Below, piece by piece: positions 46,839 through 57,116 of a stretch of 64,000 nt of DNA. Numbering within the stretch: the stretch's first letter is position 1; every line of letters begins with the position of its first letter. The DNA is from Clostridium beijerinckii HUN142. Its GTDB lineage: Bacteria > Bacillota > Clostridia > Clostridiales > Clostridiaceae. The notes beneath the pieces were generated by a model that made no database searches, was not told the DNA's origin, and saw only the letters and a list, made by a program, of their open reading frames with translations. The position numbers and the translations under genes are program-made. The stretch is taken from positions 27,222 to 91,221 of the forward strand of contig NZ_JHXK01000028.1 of NCBI RefSeq assembly GCF_000621745.1, given 5' to 3'.

Positions 46839-47498
46839 CTATATATCTATACCCTTTAAAACATCTTGATTAAATTTCTCAATTCCGATTCTATCAATAA
46901 AAAATCCCAACTTTTCCCCTGCTTCTGCATTTTCTATATAATATTCAAAAATATTATCAACTAAACTTAACGCTTGGCTTTCTGTTATATCTTTAGCAAT
47001 AATATCTGCCATTCTTGGGTTATAACCTCCTGATCCCCCTGCTGAAACAATGAACCCAGTTTTATCTGCTATCACTCCAACATCTTTACTATAAACGCTG
47101 CCGCAAGCATTTCTACAGCCTGCCACTCCTATTTTAGTCCTACACGGCATTTCCATCCACTGATATTTTCTTGAAAGCTTCATTCCTGTCCCAATTGTGT
47201 TATATTTAGATCTTTTACAGTATCCAGCCGGACATATTTCAACATTCTTAACTGAATTTTGTGTTTTAACTGCTGGTTCCATTCCAAGTTCATTCCAAAT
47301 ATTTTCTAAGTCTTCTTGCTTAAGATTAGTTATTAATATCCTTTGTCCTGAAGTTATTTTTAATATACCATCATATTTTTTCGCTACATCCACAATTTTT
47401 TGCATAGTTTCTACGGTAATAAAACCACCTGGAATATGCGGAGTTATTCCAAAAGTTCTTTTTCCATTATTTATCTTCTGAAGATTTCCAAAACTCAT
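46839..47498 (-). CDS. Stand-alone siroheme/4Fe-4S reductase-like protein
   Basis: 219 residues, about half the length of a full assimilatory sulfite or nitrite reductase. N-terminal ferredoxin-like half (GGFITVETMQ, LKITSGQRI) is followed by the siroheme-cluster cysteines: C89 and C94 (CPAGYC) with C128 and C132 (GCRNACG). The first pair is spaced by four residues instead of the usual five. Likely a small redox enzyme or heme/cluster scaffold; substrate unknown. ATG follows GGAGG. Confidence 0.75.
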   Translation of the reverse strand: MSFGNLQKINNGKRTFGITPHIPGGFITVETMQKIVDVAKKYDGILKITSGQRILITNLKQEDLENIWNELGMEPAVKTQNSVKNVEICPAGYCKRSKYNTIGTGMKLSRKYQWMEMPCRTKIGVAGCRNACGSVYSKDVGVIADKTGFIVSAGGSGGYNPRMADIIAKDITESQALSLVDNIFEYYIENAEAGEKLGFFIDRIGIEKFNQDVLKGIDI

Positions 47499-47888
47499 AT
47501 TATATCCTCCTCTTATGTGTATTAATAATATTTAATACTAGATTAATGTTTATTTTATCATATTTTTCACATAAATAATTATTTACAATTGATAAATTCT
47601 TCTTCAATTTTCCATTTTTGCTCTCCATTAATTTAAAACTTTTACCTTATTATATTTTAACCCAAAGCTAATTTTTAACCAAGAAAATTTTATGTTAATG
47701 AATTTAATAGATTACTTAACAAATTCAGTAGTTTATGAGATTTATTTATCGAATAAAACCCCACTATAAACTTGATACGTGTTCATCCCAGGTATATACT
47801 ATTAATAATGCTATTTAATATATTATAAACCTATTATTTACTAATATTTATTTAGCTATAACACCATAGAATAGAAAGGTTCTGAAAT
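47499..47888. other. Divergent gap, siroheme protein / MFS exporter
   Basis: 390 bp, A+T-rich, no hairpin or gene recognised. Ribosome site of the exporter is GAAAGG at 47874-47879. Confidence 0.4.
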
Positions 47889-49121
47889 ATGATGATTTCA
47901 ACTAAAGATAATTCTACTTTACTCAAAAACAAATCATTAAAATTATTAATGACAGCACGTATTTCCACTAATTTTGCATATCAAATAATTACAGTTGCTA
48001 TTGGATGGCAAATGTATTCCTTAACCCATTCAGCATTTTATTTAGGTCTTGTTGGACTAGTTCAGTTTTTACCAATGCTTTTTCTATCTCTTTTTGTCGG
48101 CCATATCTCAGATAGATATGATCGAAGAAAAATAGTAACCTTAAGTCAGGCAGCTCAAAGTATATTCATTTTTATTATGGCCTTTGGAAATTACAGTGAA
48201 TTGATTACCAAGGAAAGATTTTTAATTCTTATTTTCTTTATAGCTGTAGCTCATTCATTCGAGGGTCCGCCAATGCAAGCATTATTGCCTAATATTGTTA
48301 GTAAGGAAACTTTTCCAAGAGCTTCTGCTTTGATGTCTTCAGTTTCAGAATTTGCAGTTATTATAGGACCAGCTGTAGGTGGAATTTTATATACTCTTGG
48401 TTCAACCCTAGTTTTTTTATTAACTGGTATCTTATATTTAATCTCAGGTATTCTAATATCTCAAATTTCAATCAAGAAAGAGAACTTTAAATCTGAGCCA
48501 GCTAATATAAAATCCTTATTCGCAGGAATATCTTTTATAAAAAGCAGACCTATAATACTTGGGGCAATATCCCTAGATTTATTTGCAGTATTATTTGGGG
48601 GCGCAACAGCCTTGCTTCCAATTTACGCAAGTAGCATTCTAATGATAGGTTCTTTTGGTTTAGGTATCCTTAGATCTGCTCCTGCCGTTGGAGCATTATT
48701 AATGTCTGCTTATCTGGCAAGAAAACCATTAACGCACAATGTAGGAAGAACAATGTTCATAGCTGTTATATTCTTCGGTTTGTCCACTATAGTTTTTGCA
48801 ATATCCAGATCTGTTATAATATCTTTCCTTGCCCTTTTGATTTTAGGTGCTTCCGATGTAATTAGCGTTGTTATACGATCTACACTTGTTCAACTTAATA
48901 CTCCAGATTATATGAGAGGAAGAGTTAGTTCTGTAAATATGATATTCATAGGAACTTCCAATCAACTTGGTGAATTTGAATCAGGCATTACAGCGTCTCT
49001 ATTAGGAACTGTTCCCGCTGCTCTTATTGGAGGTATTGGAACTATAGCAGTAGTAGTACTATGGATGAAATTATTTCCTTCTATATTACATGTTGATAAA
49101 TTTCAATCAAGCAACAACTAA
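47889..49121 (+). CDS. MFS exporter, EntS-like (MFS_3)
   Basis: 410 residues with about twelve membrane segments. GHISDRYDRRKI after the second segment is the MFS inter-helix motif; overall similarity is to the enterobactin-exporter EntS/MFS_3 group. Siderophore or drug export is possible; no siderophore genes are nearby. ATG ATG start, GAAAGG 9 nt upstream. Monocistronic, closed by a strong terminator. Confidence 0.85.
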   Translation: MMISTKDNSTLLKNKSLKLLMTARISTNFAYQIITVAIGWQMYSLTHSAFYLGLVGLVQFLPMLFLSLFVGHISDRYDRRKIVTLSQAAQSIFIFIMAFGNYSELITKERFLILIFFIAVAHSFEGPPMQALLPNIVSKETFPRASALMSSVSEFAVIIGPAVGGILYTLGSTLVFLLTGILYLISGILISQISIKKENFKSEPANIKSLFAGISFIKSRPIILGAISLDLFAVLFGGATALLPIYASSILMIGSFGLGILRSAPAVGALLMSAYLARKPLTHNVGRTMFIAVIFFGLSTIVFAISRSVIISFLALLILGASDVISVVIRSTLVQLNTPDYMRGRVSSVNMIFIGTSNQLGEFESGITASLLGTVPAALIGGIGTIAVVVLWMKLFPSILHVDKFQSSNN

Positions 49122-49167
49122 AAATATATTTTTAGTTAATGAATTTTTTAATTAAATATTTTAAATA

Positions 49168-49210
49168 AAAAAACTTTAAATAGTATTATGGTTACTATTT
49201 AAAGTTTTTT
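49168..49210 (+). terminator. Terminator of the MFS gene
   Basis: Perfect 18-bp stem (49168-49185 with 49193-49210), 7-nt loop, A6/T6 flanks; also usable by the converging MazG-like gene. Confidence 0.92.
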
Positions 49211-49335
49211 ACTTTGCAATAATCAATGCGCTAAACTGTTTATAATAAATTCATTTATTTCTTCTTACATTTGCTGTATCTATAATATAGCAATAAAATT
49301 ACTATACAAATCAAATATTAATTTAATTTTACATA

Positions 49336-49653
49336 TTATAATTCAGTATATTTCTTGCTATTACCTTTAGCCTTTTCAATTGGATACTTCTTCTCATTTA
49401 TATCCATTTTGCTATTAATAACAGTCTCTAAATCAACACCTAATGAATCCGCCATATGTATGCAATAAATCATAACATCTGCAAGCTCTTCTAACACATT
49501 TACTTTACTATAATTTTCTTCATCCCATAGAAAATTTTCTAATAGCTCTGCTGCTTCAATAGATATTGCTTTTGCTAAATTAGATTGTGAATGAAATTGA
49601 TCCCATTCTCTATCTCTTCTAAATTTTCTAATTCTGTTTATAACATCTTTCAT
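49336..49653 (-). CDS. MazG-like nucleotide pyrophosphohydrolase
   Basis: 105 residues, one all-alpha NTP-PPase domain. The metal-binding EAAELLE and EELADVMIY segments (about 36-42 and 55-63) are intact. Short MazG-like enzymes remove non-canonical or excess dNTPs, such as dCTP. ATG 49653 follows GAAAGAG at 8 nt. Confidence 0.85.
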   Translation of the reverse strand: MKDVINRIRKFRRDREWDQFHSQSNLAKAISIEAAELLENFLWDEENYSKVNVLEELADVMIYCIHMADSLGVDLETVINSKMDINEKKYPIEKAKGNSKKYTEL

Positions 49654-49760
49654 TGTCATCACTCTTTCTGTATTTGTAAAATACTTAAATTATACCATAT
49701 TCTTTTATATTAAATTATGGCTCCAACTTAATTGTTAATTAATATTCACTTCTCTAGTTT

Positions 49761-51299
49761 CTAACTCTTCCCCATTTTTATAGAAACCCTATTTCTCCCT
49801 AAGCTCTTCGCTTCATACAAAGCTTTATCTGCAAATTTAATCATATTCTCCAAATCTCGTTCTCTAACTGATGTAAATATCCCAAAAGAAGATGTTATTT
49901 TTATGCATTTATTGTCATGGAATATTTCTAAATTTTCAATCCTTCTTCTTATTGTTTCCCCAATCTCTAAAGCTTTTTCTGAATTTGCATTATCTAATAA
50001 AATTAAAAATTCTTCTCCCCCATATCTTCCTATATAATATTTTTTTCCCAATAATTCTTTACAAATATTCATTACCTTTTTTAAAACAATATCACCTGTA
50101 GGATGGCCATAAGTATCATTAATACTTTTAAATTTATCTATATCCATCATTAATAGAGACATATGTTTCTTATCTGAACAAGCTTCGATTTTTTCTTTTG
50201 CAATTTTGTAGAAGTATTTTCTATTATATACTCCTGTCAAAACATCAGTAACTCCGTAGTATTCAAGCTTCTTAATCATTAAAACTTGTTCAGTATTATC
50301 ACTCAAGACAATAACTTTTCCCTTACCTCTGTTATTATTAATTAATGTAAGCTTACCTTTAAAATAATAGAGTTTGTTTTTGATTTTAATTTCGCAGTTG
50401 AAACTAGTTTCTTTTTCTTCATATACATATTTGATAATTTCCTGATACTCTCTAAATTCTGCTCCTACATCTTGTCCCATTGCTAACTTTGATTTTATAT
50501 TAAAAATCTTCTCTGCTGTATTATTCATATCTATTATTTTATTTTCATGATCTAATACTAATATTGCTTCAGATATATTGTCAAAGACAACATGTCTAGC
50601 AATAGTAGCTGTTTCAAAGATATTAGATTTAAACAAAGCGTATGTATATATCAAGCAAAATACTCCCATAAAAATTGGAACTATATCTATTCTTATAGGC
50701 GTAACCTTTGACATGTATATACAATATCCAATCCAAGGAATAAATGATGTAATCATAATTTTAAAACTTCTCTTTTTATATACACTGTTTTCTTTTCTAT
50801 AAAAAATTAAATACAGACTATTCCCTATTATAAAGCACACGTTCACAAAAATTATGCAGATAACGTATGCAATGCCAGGTTTAAGATTTGCAATATATAA
50901 ATTATTTATAATATCAACTGTATAACTCTTATAAAAAAGCTGATGATAATCATTAGTAATATTTAAAATCACTAATAAGACTGGCAAAGAAAATAATAAT
51001 ATGCAGAGCTTTTTAGTAATATACCTACTTTTATTAGTATATTCTAGAGACATGATAACCCAAAAAGCTGGAATGGATACTATTCCTATATACTCTATCC
51101 CAGTAAACAATTTCATAAAGTTTAAATTGGGAGATATTAGCTCAAAAGAATAGAATAAACTATATATAAAAACACTTAAAATAACACCTAAAAGCCCATT
51201 TAAATGTATTCTTCCTTTTTTGTAAAATAAAAATATGCATAATTGTGCTGAAATAAATGCTGTTAAAAACATTGCAAGAAATATTATATAATTAAACAT
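49761..51299 (-). CDS. Membrane diguanylate cyclase with 7TM and PAS domains
   Basis: 512 residues: seven N-terminal membrane segments (about 1-220, histidine-kinase 7TM type), a PAS domain (about 235-340), and a GGDEF domain with GGEEF (427-431). The RxxD inhibitory site is absent (GKKYYIGRY precedes the motif). It should make c-di-GMP from GTP. ATG start. Signal sensed by the membrane part unknown. Confidence 0.9.
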   Translation of the reverse strand: MFNYIIFLAMFLTAFISAQLCIFLFYKKGRIHLNGLLGVILSVFIYSLFYSFELISPNLNFMKLFTGIEYIGIVSIPAFWVIMSLEYTNKSRYITKKLCILLFSLPVLLVILNITNDYHQLFYKSYTVDIINNLYIANLKPGIAYVICIIFVNVCFIIGNSLYLIFYRKENSVYKKRSFKIMITSFIPWIGYCIYMSKVTPIRIDIVPIFMGVFCLIYTYALFKSNIFETATIARHVVFDNISEAILVLDHENKIIDMNNTAEKIFNIKSKLAMGQDVGAEFREYQEIIKYVYEEKETSFNCEIKIKNKLYYFKGKLTLINNNRGKGKVIVLSDNTEQVLMIKKLEYYGVTDVLTGVYNRKYFYKIAKEKIEACSDKKHMSLLMMDIDKFKSINDTYGHPTGDIVLKKVMNICKELLGKKYYIGRYGGEEFLILLDNANSEKALEIGETIRRRIENLEIFHDNKCIKITSSFGIFTSVRERDLENMIKFADKALYEAKSLGRNRVSIKMGKS

Positions 51300-51670
51300 T
51301 TAATATCCTCTTTCATAATCACTAATTCTTTAATAAATTGCTATTGTAAAGTTAACTTTAACTTTTGGGATTAGAAACCTATTCTATCATTATATATTAT
51401 AAGACCCATGTTATTCCATTTCAACAACTATTAAAATATATTTATGTAGTAAATATGTTTTCTTTTTTATTTTCTTTTGAAAAACAACCTTCTAAATCAG
51501 CCTTTCTCATAATTTATACCACAAGAAGCATAATGTCCACAGATTGTCCAACTATATAATTTCCCACGAAAATAAAACTATTTTCACTATACCTTGTGAA
51601 GACTTTGCCTTCATTGGCAGTTCCTAGAGAATAAAAAAATCAAGCAGCTATCAACGGCTGCTTGATTTTT
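51300..51670. other. Gap with family Y repeat and terminator
   Basis: 371 bp. Holds the exact 17-mer TTCCTAGAGAATAAAAA (51621-51637) next to a terminator (51633-51672). No gene. Confidence 0.5.
51621..51637 (-). repeat. Dispersed repeat, family Y, copy 3 (short)
   Basis: 17-nt exact match to 37142-37158, again abutting a minus-strand terminator; the outer 35-nt part is not conserved here. Confidence 0.5.
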
Positions 51671-51672
51671 TT
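51633..51672 (-). terminator. Terminator of the zinc-ribbon gene
   Basis: Perfect 16-bp stem (51633-51648 with 51657-51672), 8-nt loop. Overlaps the last base or two of the gene. Confidence 0.85.
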
Positions 51673-52051
51673 AAAATTTAATTCTATTACCACAATAAGG
51701 ACAAAATTCAAAACTTGGATCAACTTCCTTACCACAGTTCCTGCATATCCCACTATTATAATTGCTGCTTTCTAGCTCCTCAAGATCCCAATAAGTTATA
51801 TCTACAGGTTCATTATTCTCAATAGCTTTTCCTTTATTTATTGAAATACTAAATTTAGTTCCACATCCATCACATATTATATAATATCTTATATTCCACT
51901 TAAAAATTGGAATAAAGAAAAAATGAAAATAATCAAAACTTTTTATTAGTCTTCCACGAAAAACTTTATTACATTTTTTACAGTTTAAATTATCTAAAAT
52001 CTTTATTTCTTTATTTTTATTTTCAATGCCAAATATACCTATAAAAAACAT
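51671..52051 (-). CDS. Zinc-ribbon protein
   Basis: 126 residues. N-terminal CKKC and mid CDGCG, then a C-terminal zinc ribbon CRNCGKEVDPSFEFCPYCG. Two zinc sites are likely. No catalytic domain visible; family members of this type are small adaptors or unknown. A hydrophobic aromatic segment (about 40-55) could be a membrane-associated region. Confidence 0.7.
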   Translation of the reverse strand: MFFIGIFGIENKNKEIKILDNLNCKKCNKVFRGRLIKSFDYFHFFFIPIFKWNIRYYIICDGCGTKFSISINKGKAIENNEPVDITYWDLEELESSNYNSGICRNCGKEVDPSFEFCPYCGNRIKF

Positions 52052-52211
52052 ACAACCATTTACCCCTACCTATAAATATTATTTTATATATCTTTGAATA
52101 CTAAGTATACATTTAGAATCCTTGTAAATCAAGTTATTCAATTAGGGCCACAATATTGGAACTTAATTGTAATATATATTATCTATTATATCAAAGTATT
52201 TATTTTTAATT

Positions 52212-53375
52212 CTATTCAGGCTTTATTGTATCTAGATAAGTAAACTTTCCGTCTTTAACTATCTTTAAAACAGCTTCTTTTACTGCATTATTGTTTTCAT
52301 CAATTGTTATTACTCCTGCTGCACCAGGAAAATCTTTTGTCTTTGCGATTTCATCTCTAATTTTAACTGGGTCTGTGGAATCAGCTCTCTTAATTGCATC
52401 TAAAATTACTAAATATGCATCATAACCTAATGCTGTAGCTGCTGCTGGCTCCTTATTATATTCCTTTCTATACTCATCAAGAAAAATTTTTGATTCTTCA
52501 GTTATAGGTGTCTCCGTTGCAAAAAACGTTGAAAATACAGTTCCTTCAACATCTTCTTTACCTATATCTAAAAATTCCGGCGTCTCCCAAGTATCAGCTC
52601 CAATTATTGGGGCTGTAATTCCAAGTTGTCTTGCTTGTTTTATTATCATTGCTCCCTCAGTAAAATTACCTGGAGCAAATATTACATCAGGATTGCTTCC
52701 TTTAATATTTGTAAGCTGTGCTGAAAAATCTTGATCTCCTGTATTATAATTTGCTTTTGCTACAACAGCATTATTATCCTCAGTTAGCTTTTTAAATTCA
52801 TCCGTAAAAAATTTGCAAATCCCAACTGAGTAATCACTTGAAACCTCTTGCAGAATGGCTACCTTTTTAGCTTTAAGCTTATTAGCTGCATATTTTGCCA
52901 TAACAGTTCCTTGAAAAGGATCAATAAAGCAAACTCTAAAATAATAATCATTTCCTGCAGTTACTAAAGGGTTGGTACAAGTTACTCCTACAGCTGGAAC
53001 CTTAGCTTCCTGTACTATATCACCTGCCGCCATAGAAAAACCACTTCCATAGCTTCCTATGATAGCATTAACATGCTCCTGCTCAATAAGGTTTGCAGCT
53101 GCATTAGCTGCTTCAACTTTATCAGATTTATTATCTGCAAAAACTAGTTCTACTTTTTTACCAAGAACAGTTGGATAAATCTTATTTGCAAGTTTTGCAC
53201 CTTCTGTTTCTAATTGTCCACCTGCCGCATTTGCACCTGTCATTGGTTCAAATACACCTATTTTTATTACATCACTGTCCTCATTGGCTTTTGTGCCTGA
53301 TTTTGAATTACAACCTCCTAAAGTAAAAGAAGTCATCATAGCTATAACCAAAAGCAATGAAATTTTTCTTTTCAT
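52212..53375 (-). CDS. livK: Branched-chain amino acid ABC binding lipoprotein, copy 1
   Basis: 387 residues. Lipoprotein signal with TLGGC lipobox (C22), then a type I periplasmic-binding fold: DVIKIGVFEPMTGANAAGG, GSYGSGFS near the ligand cleft and GVTCTNPLVTAG. Delivers leucine/isoleucine/valine or related amides to LivHM. Lies downstream of livF with a terminator between. About nine in ten positions match the copy at 57117-58283. Confidence 0.9.
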   Translation of the reverse strand: MKRKISLLLVIAMMTSFTLGGCNSKSGTKANEDSDVIKIGVFEPMTGANAAGGQLETEGAKLANKIYPTVLGKKVELVFADNKSDKVEAANAAANLIEQEHVNAIIGSYGSGFSMAAGDIVQEAKVPAVGVTCTNPLVTAGNDYYFRVCFIDPFQGTVMAKYAANKLKAKKVAILQEVSSDYSVGICKFFTDEFKKLTEDNNAVVAKANYNTGDQDFSAQLTNIKGSNPDVIFAPGNFTEGAMIIKQARQLGITAPIIGADTWETPEFLDIGKEDVEGTVFSTFFATETPITEESKIFLDEYRKEYNKEPAAATALGYDAYLVILDAIKRADSTDPVKIRDEIAKTKDFPGAAGVITIDENNNAVKEAVLKIVKDGKFTYLDTIKPE

Positions 53376-53600
53376 ATATATATCCCCCTAATATCTAAAT
53401 ATTAATTTAATCTTATTGACGTACAAAATAAAAACTAAAAGCAACTAAATAGTAACTCAAAAAATTCTAATATCTTAGCATTTATTTTATATAATATACA
53501 TCTCTTAATTCAATTAAAATTATCTTTTTATAAAAACTTATAATTTAATCTAATGTATTGTAACAATAAAAGCAAAATAAATTCCTTAAATAAAAAATAA

Positions 53601-53640
53601 CAAGTCAGTATTTTGTTATTTTCTGACTTGCTATTTCTCC
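53601..53640 (-). terminator. Terminator after livF
   Basis: CAAGTCAG (53601-53608) with CTGACTTG (53633-53640) plus A/T outer pairs; long T-rich tail on the minus strand. Confidence 0.8.
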
Positions 53641-53662
53641 TCTAAATACGAAAATTCTCATA

Positions 53663-54376
53663 TTACAAAGCTTCACCAAGATAAGCTTTTTTAATTTCAT
53701 CATTAGAAAGTAATTCTTGCCCTGAGCCACTTAGTGTTATTCTTCCAGTTTCCATAATATAGCCAATGTCAGCTATTTTTAAAGCTGCATTTGCATTTTG
53801 CTCAATTAGTAGAACTGTCATGCCTTCTTCATTAATTTTCTTTATAATTCCAAATAATTCTTTTACGATTATTGGCGCAAGTCCTAAAGAAGGTTCATCC
53901 ATCATTATTAACTTTGGTCTTGACATAAGCGCTCTCCCTATGGCAAGCATTTGCTGCTCTCCTCCTGAAAGAGTTCCTGATAACTGCCAAGTTCTCTCCT
54001 TAAGTCTAGGAAAAAGTGAATATACCTTTTCCAAGTCTTCTTGAATACCTGATTTATCCTTTCTTGTATAAGCACCTATTTTCAAATTTTCCAGTACTGT
54101 AAGATCTGAAAAGACTTTTCTTCCCTCTGGAACTAATGCTATTCCTTTTTTTACCATAAGTTCTGTGTTAAGCTTAGTTAAATCAGTTCCATCATCCAAA
54201 TTTATAGTTCCACTCTTTGGTTTAACAAGACCTACTATAGATTTTAATGTAGTACTTTTTCCTGCTCCGTTAGCACCAACTAAAGTTACGATCTTCCCCT
54301 CTGGTACCTCTAAGCTTATTCCTTTTAATGCTTCGATTCCACCATAGGCGACTACTAAATTATCAATTTTAATCAT
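53663..54376 (-). CDS. livF: Branched-chain amino acid ABC ATPase LivF
   Basis: 237 residues. Walker A GANGAGKS (34-41), signature LSGGEQQ, Walker B LIMMDEP and EGRKVF; LivF-type by the GGIEALKGISLEV start. Overlaps livG by 8 bp. Last of the first liv operon. Confidence 0.95.
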   Translation of the reverse strand: MIKIDNLVVAYGGIEALKGISLEVPEGKIVTLVGANGAGKSTTLKSIVGLVKPKSGTINLDDGTDLTKLNTELMVKKGIALVPEGRKVFSDLTVLENLKIGAYTRKDKSGIQEDLEKVYSLFPRLKERTWQLSGTLSGGEQQMLAIGRALMSRPKLIMMDEPSLGLAPIIVKELFGIIKKINEEGMTVLLIEQNANAALKIADIGYIMETGRITLSGSGQELLSNDEIKKAYLGEAL

Positions 54377-55139
54377 CTTCAGCTACCCCCAAATATGCAT
54401 CTATAACCTTTTTATCGTTTTGTATTTCAGAAGGTGTACCTTCAGCTATAGTAATTCCATATTCAAAAACCTGTATTCTATCTGATAACCCCATAACCAT
54501 ATTCATATGATGCTCTATCATAAATATAGTTAAATCAAATTTATCCTTAATTTCTCTAACAAAATCTGTAAGTTCATCAGTTTCTGTAGGATTCATTCCT
54601 GCTGCTGGTTCATCAAGAAGAAGAAGCTTCGGATTAGTAGCAAGCGCTCTTGCTATTTCAAGTTTTCTCTGCATACCGTATGGAAGAGAACTTGCTTTCT
54701 CATTTCTTAGCTTTTCAAGACCTACTTCTTTTAAAAGTTCTAAAGATTTCTCAACCATCTCTTTTTCTTCTCTTTTATATCTAGGAAGCTTTAACATCGC
54801 TTCAATGCAGTTTGACTTAATATGAACATGATTTCCTATTAAAACATTGTCAAGTACACTCAAATCTTTAAAAAGTCTTATGTTTTGAAATGTTCTTGCT
54901 ATACCAGTTTGAGTTATTTTATCTTGTCTCATTCCAGTAATATTAGTATCATTAAAGATTATTTTTCCCCTTGTAGGAGTATACACATTAGTGATCATAT
55001 TAAAGGCTGTAGTTTTACCAGCCCCATTAGGTCCAATTAAAGAAATTATTTCTCCTTGATTAATTTGAAGGTTAAAGTCTTTTACAGCCGTAAGTCCTCC
55101 AAACTGCATAGTTGCATTTTGTACGTTTAATAATGCCAT
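54369..55139 (-). CDS. livG: Branched-chain amino acid ABC ATPase LivG
   Basis: 256 residues. Walker A GPNGAGKT (36-43), signature region PYGMQRKLEIARAL as usual for LivG, Walker B LLLLDEP, plus EHHMN. Overlaps livM by 1 bp. Confidence 0.95.
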   Translation of the reverse strand: MALLNVQNATMQFGGLTAVKDFNLQINQGEIISLIGPNGAGKTTAFNMITNVYTPTRGKIIFNDTNITGMRQDKITQTGIARTFQNIRLFKDLSVLDNVLIGNHVHIKSNCIEAMLKLPRYKREEKEMVEKSLELLKEVGLEKLRNEKASSLPYGMQRKLEIARALATNPKLLLLDEPAAGMNPTETDELTDFVREIKDKFDLTIFMIEHHMNMVMGLSDRIQVFEYGITIAEGTPSEIQNDKKVIDAYLGVAEDD

Positions 55140-56197
55140 TACTTGTCCCCTCCTTCTTCTAGAGGTTTGTTATTAGAATATTTAAATATTGATTTCCATG
55201 AAAATTCTTTTGTGCCCATTATTCCATGTCTAAAGAATAATACTATTATCATAAGCAAAATTGAGAAAATAACCATTCTAAGTCCTGGTATTCCTGAAAA
55301 ACTGAAAATTCCCAAATCAAATTGTTTTTCCATATCCAAGAATCTTAAAGCTTCTCCAAGTATTGTTACAATGAAAGCTGATATAACTGTTCCTGTGATG
55401 CTCCCCATTCCTCCAATAACTATTATAAGAAGTATATTAAATGTAAGATTAAACTTAAACATATTAGGATCAATTGTTCCCATTAGGTTTCCAAGTAATC
55501 CGCCTCCTACTCCAGCAAAGAAAGCACCAATAGCAAATCCTATTACCTTATGTTTGAATAAACTTATTCCCATGCTTTCGGCTGCAATTTCATCTTCCCT
55601 AATGGATTTTAGAGCTCTTCCATAAGAACTATTTATAAATGACATTAATATTATTATTGTCACAATTGCTATGCCAAAACTCCAGTATAGATTTGTCATA
55701 TGCGGAATACCTCGAAGGCCCAAAGCTCCATTGGTTAAACCTTGTATATTAGTAATGACTATTCTTATAATTTCTGCAAATCCTAAAGTAACAATAGCCA
55801 AATAGTCACCCTTAAGCCTTAAAGCTGGAGCACCTATTAAAACTGCTATAAATGCTGATAAAAGACCAGCTATTAACAATGCTACAATAAATGGTACCGA
55901 TATATGATTAAAAGGCGCCATTAATGGTTCCATAAAGAAATTTTGATTTTTAACTTTTTCACTCATTGTAAGCAATGCAGTTGTATAAGCACCTACTGCT
56001 ACAAAGCCTGCATGTCCTAACGAAAACAATCCTGTAAATCCATTTATTAGATTTAAACTTAATCCAAGAACTGTATATATTGCACATAAATTTAAAATTC
56101 TAATTTTATAAGAGTCTAAGCTATTATTTGCAACAAATAAGAGTAAAAATACAATTGCAATAAGAGCTATATTTAAAAATTTATTTTTATTGTTCAT
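55139..56197 (-). CDS. livM: Branched-chain amino acid ABC permease LivM
   Basis: 352 residues, about nine membrane segments. The cytoplasmic ATPase-contact loop has RALKSIREDEIAAESMGI. 2 bp after livH. Confidence 0.94.
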   Translation of the reverse strand: MNNKNKFLNIALIAIVFLLLFVANNSLDSYKIRILNLCAIYTVLGLSLNLINGFTGLFSLGHAGFVAVGAYTTALLTMSEKVKNQNFFMEPLMAPFNHISVPFIVALLIAGLLSAFIAVLIGAPALRLKGDYLAIVTLGFAEIIRIVITNIQGLTNGALGLRGIPHMTNLYWSFGIAIVTIIILMSFINSSYGRALKSIREDEIAAESMGISLFKHKVIGFAIGAFFAGVGGGLLGNLMGTIDPNMFKFNLTFNILLIIVIGGMGSITGTVISAFIVTILGEALRFLDMEKQFDLGIFSFSGIPGLRMVIFSILLMIIVLFFRHGIMGTKEFSWKSIFKYSNNKPLEEGGDK

Positions 56198-56199
56198 TT

Positions 56200-57102
56200 T
56201 TACACCTTCTCTGTTAAATTTTTGCCCATTATTCCTGTAGGTTTAAATAGCAATATTACGATTAATAGTATAAATGCTAACGCATCTCTATACCCTGTAA
56301 GTCCAGGGAAAAATCCAATTAACATAATTTCAGCTAGTCCAAGTATAAAACCACCAATAACTGCTCCCTTAATATCTCCTATACCACCAATTACAGCGGC
56401 TATGAAACATTTAAGACCTGGCATCATTCCCATAAGTGCAACTATTTGTGGATATTTTACACACCACATCATAGAGCCCACTGCAGCCAATCCTGATCCT
56501 ATAGCGAAAGTAAATGATATTGTCCTATTTACATTTATCCCCATAAGTCTTGCAGTTTCAACATCTTTTGAAGCTGCTCTCATTGCCATACCAATATTCG
56601 TGTTATTAACTAAGTGTAATAGAACAAATAGTATTACTATTGTAACAACTGGAATTATAAAAGTAAGTCTTTGAATTGAAACTCCACCTATAACTATTAC
56701 CTCTGTAAATAGCTTTACATCTGGGAAAGCCTTAGGCCTTCCTCCAAATAAAACAACCGCTAAATTTTCAAGTAAGAAAGATACACCAATAGCTGAAATT
56801 AAAGCTGAAATCTTAGGTGCATTTCTTAAAGGTCTATACGCAGTGAATTCAATTCCCATCCCCAGGAATGCTGTTATAACCACTGCAATTATAAAAGCAA
56901 AGTACCAAGGTAGTCCAAATGTTGCAACTCCGAAAAATCCGAAATATGCAGCCATCATAAATATATCGCCATGCGCAAAATTTATAAGTTTTAGTATTCC
57001 ATAAACCATAGTATATCCTATAGCTATAAGTGCATATAAACTTCCTAGAGAGATACCATTTGCTAAATTTTGCATAAATGTACTTAAATTCATTAAAGTC
57101 AT
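56200..57102 (-). CDS. livH: Branched-chain amino acid ABC permease LivH
   Basis: 300 residues, about eight membrane segments. ATPase-contact loop AMRAASKDVETARLMGINV. 14 bp after the upstream livK. Confidence 0.95.
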   Translation of the reverse strand: MTLMNLSTFMQNLANGISLGSLYALIAIGYTMVYGILKLINFAHGDIFMMAAYFGFFGVATFGLPWYFAFIIAVVITAFLGMGIEFTAYRPLRNAPKISALISAIGVSFLLENLAVVLFGGRPKAFPDVKLFTEVIVIGGVSIQRLTFIIPVVTIVILFVLLHLVNNTNIGMAMRAASKDVETARLMGINVNRTISFTFAIGSGLAAVGSMMWCVKYPQIVALMGMMPGLKCFIAAVIGGIGDIKGAVIGGFILGLAEIMLIGFFPGLTGYRDALAFILLIVILLFKPTGIMGKNLTEKV

Positions 57103-57116
57103 ATTTTCACCCCTAA

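Noticed and set aside
51365..51559. 64-codon plus-strand frame downstream of the cyclase
   Set aside because: No ribosome site or recognisable sequence; region is intergenic.
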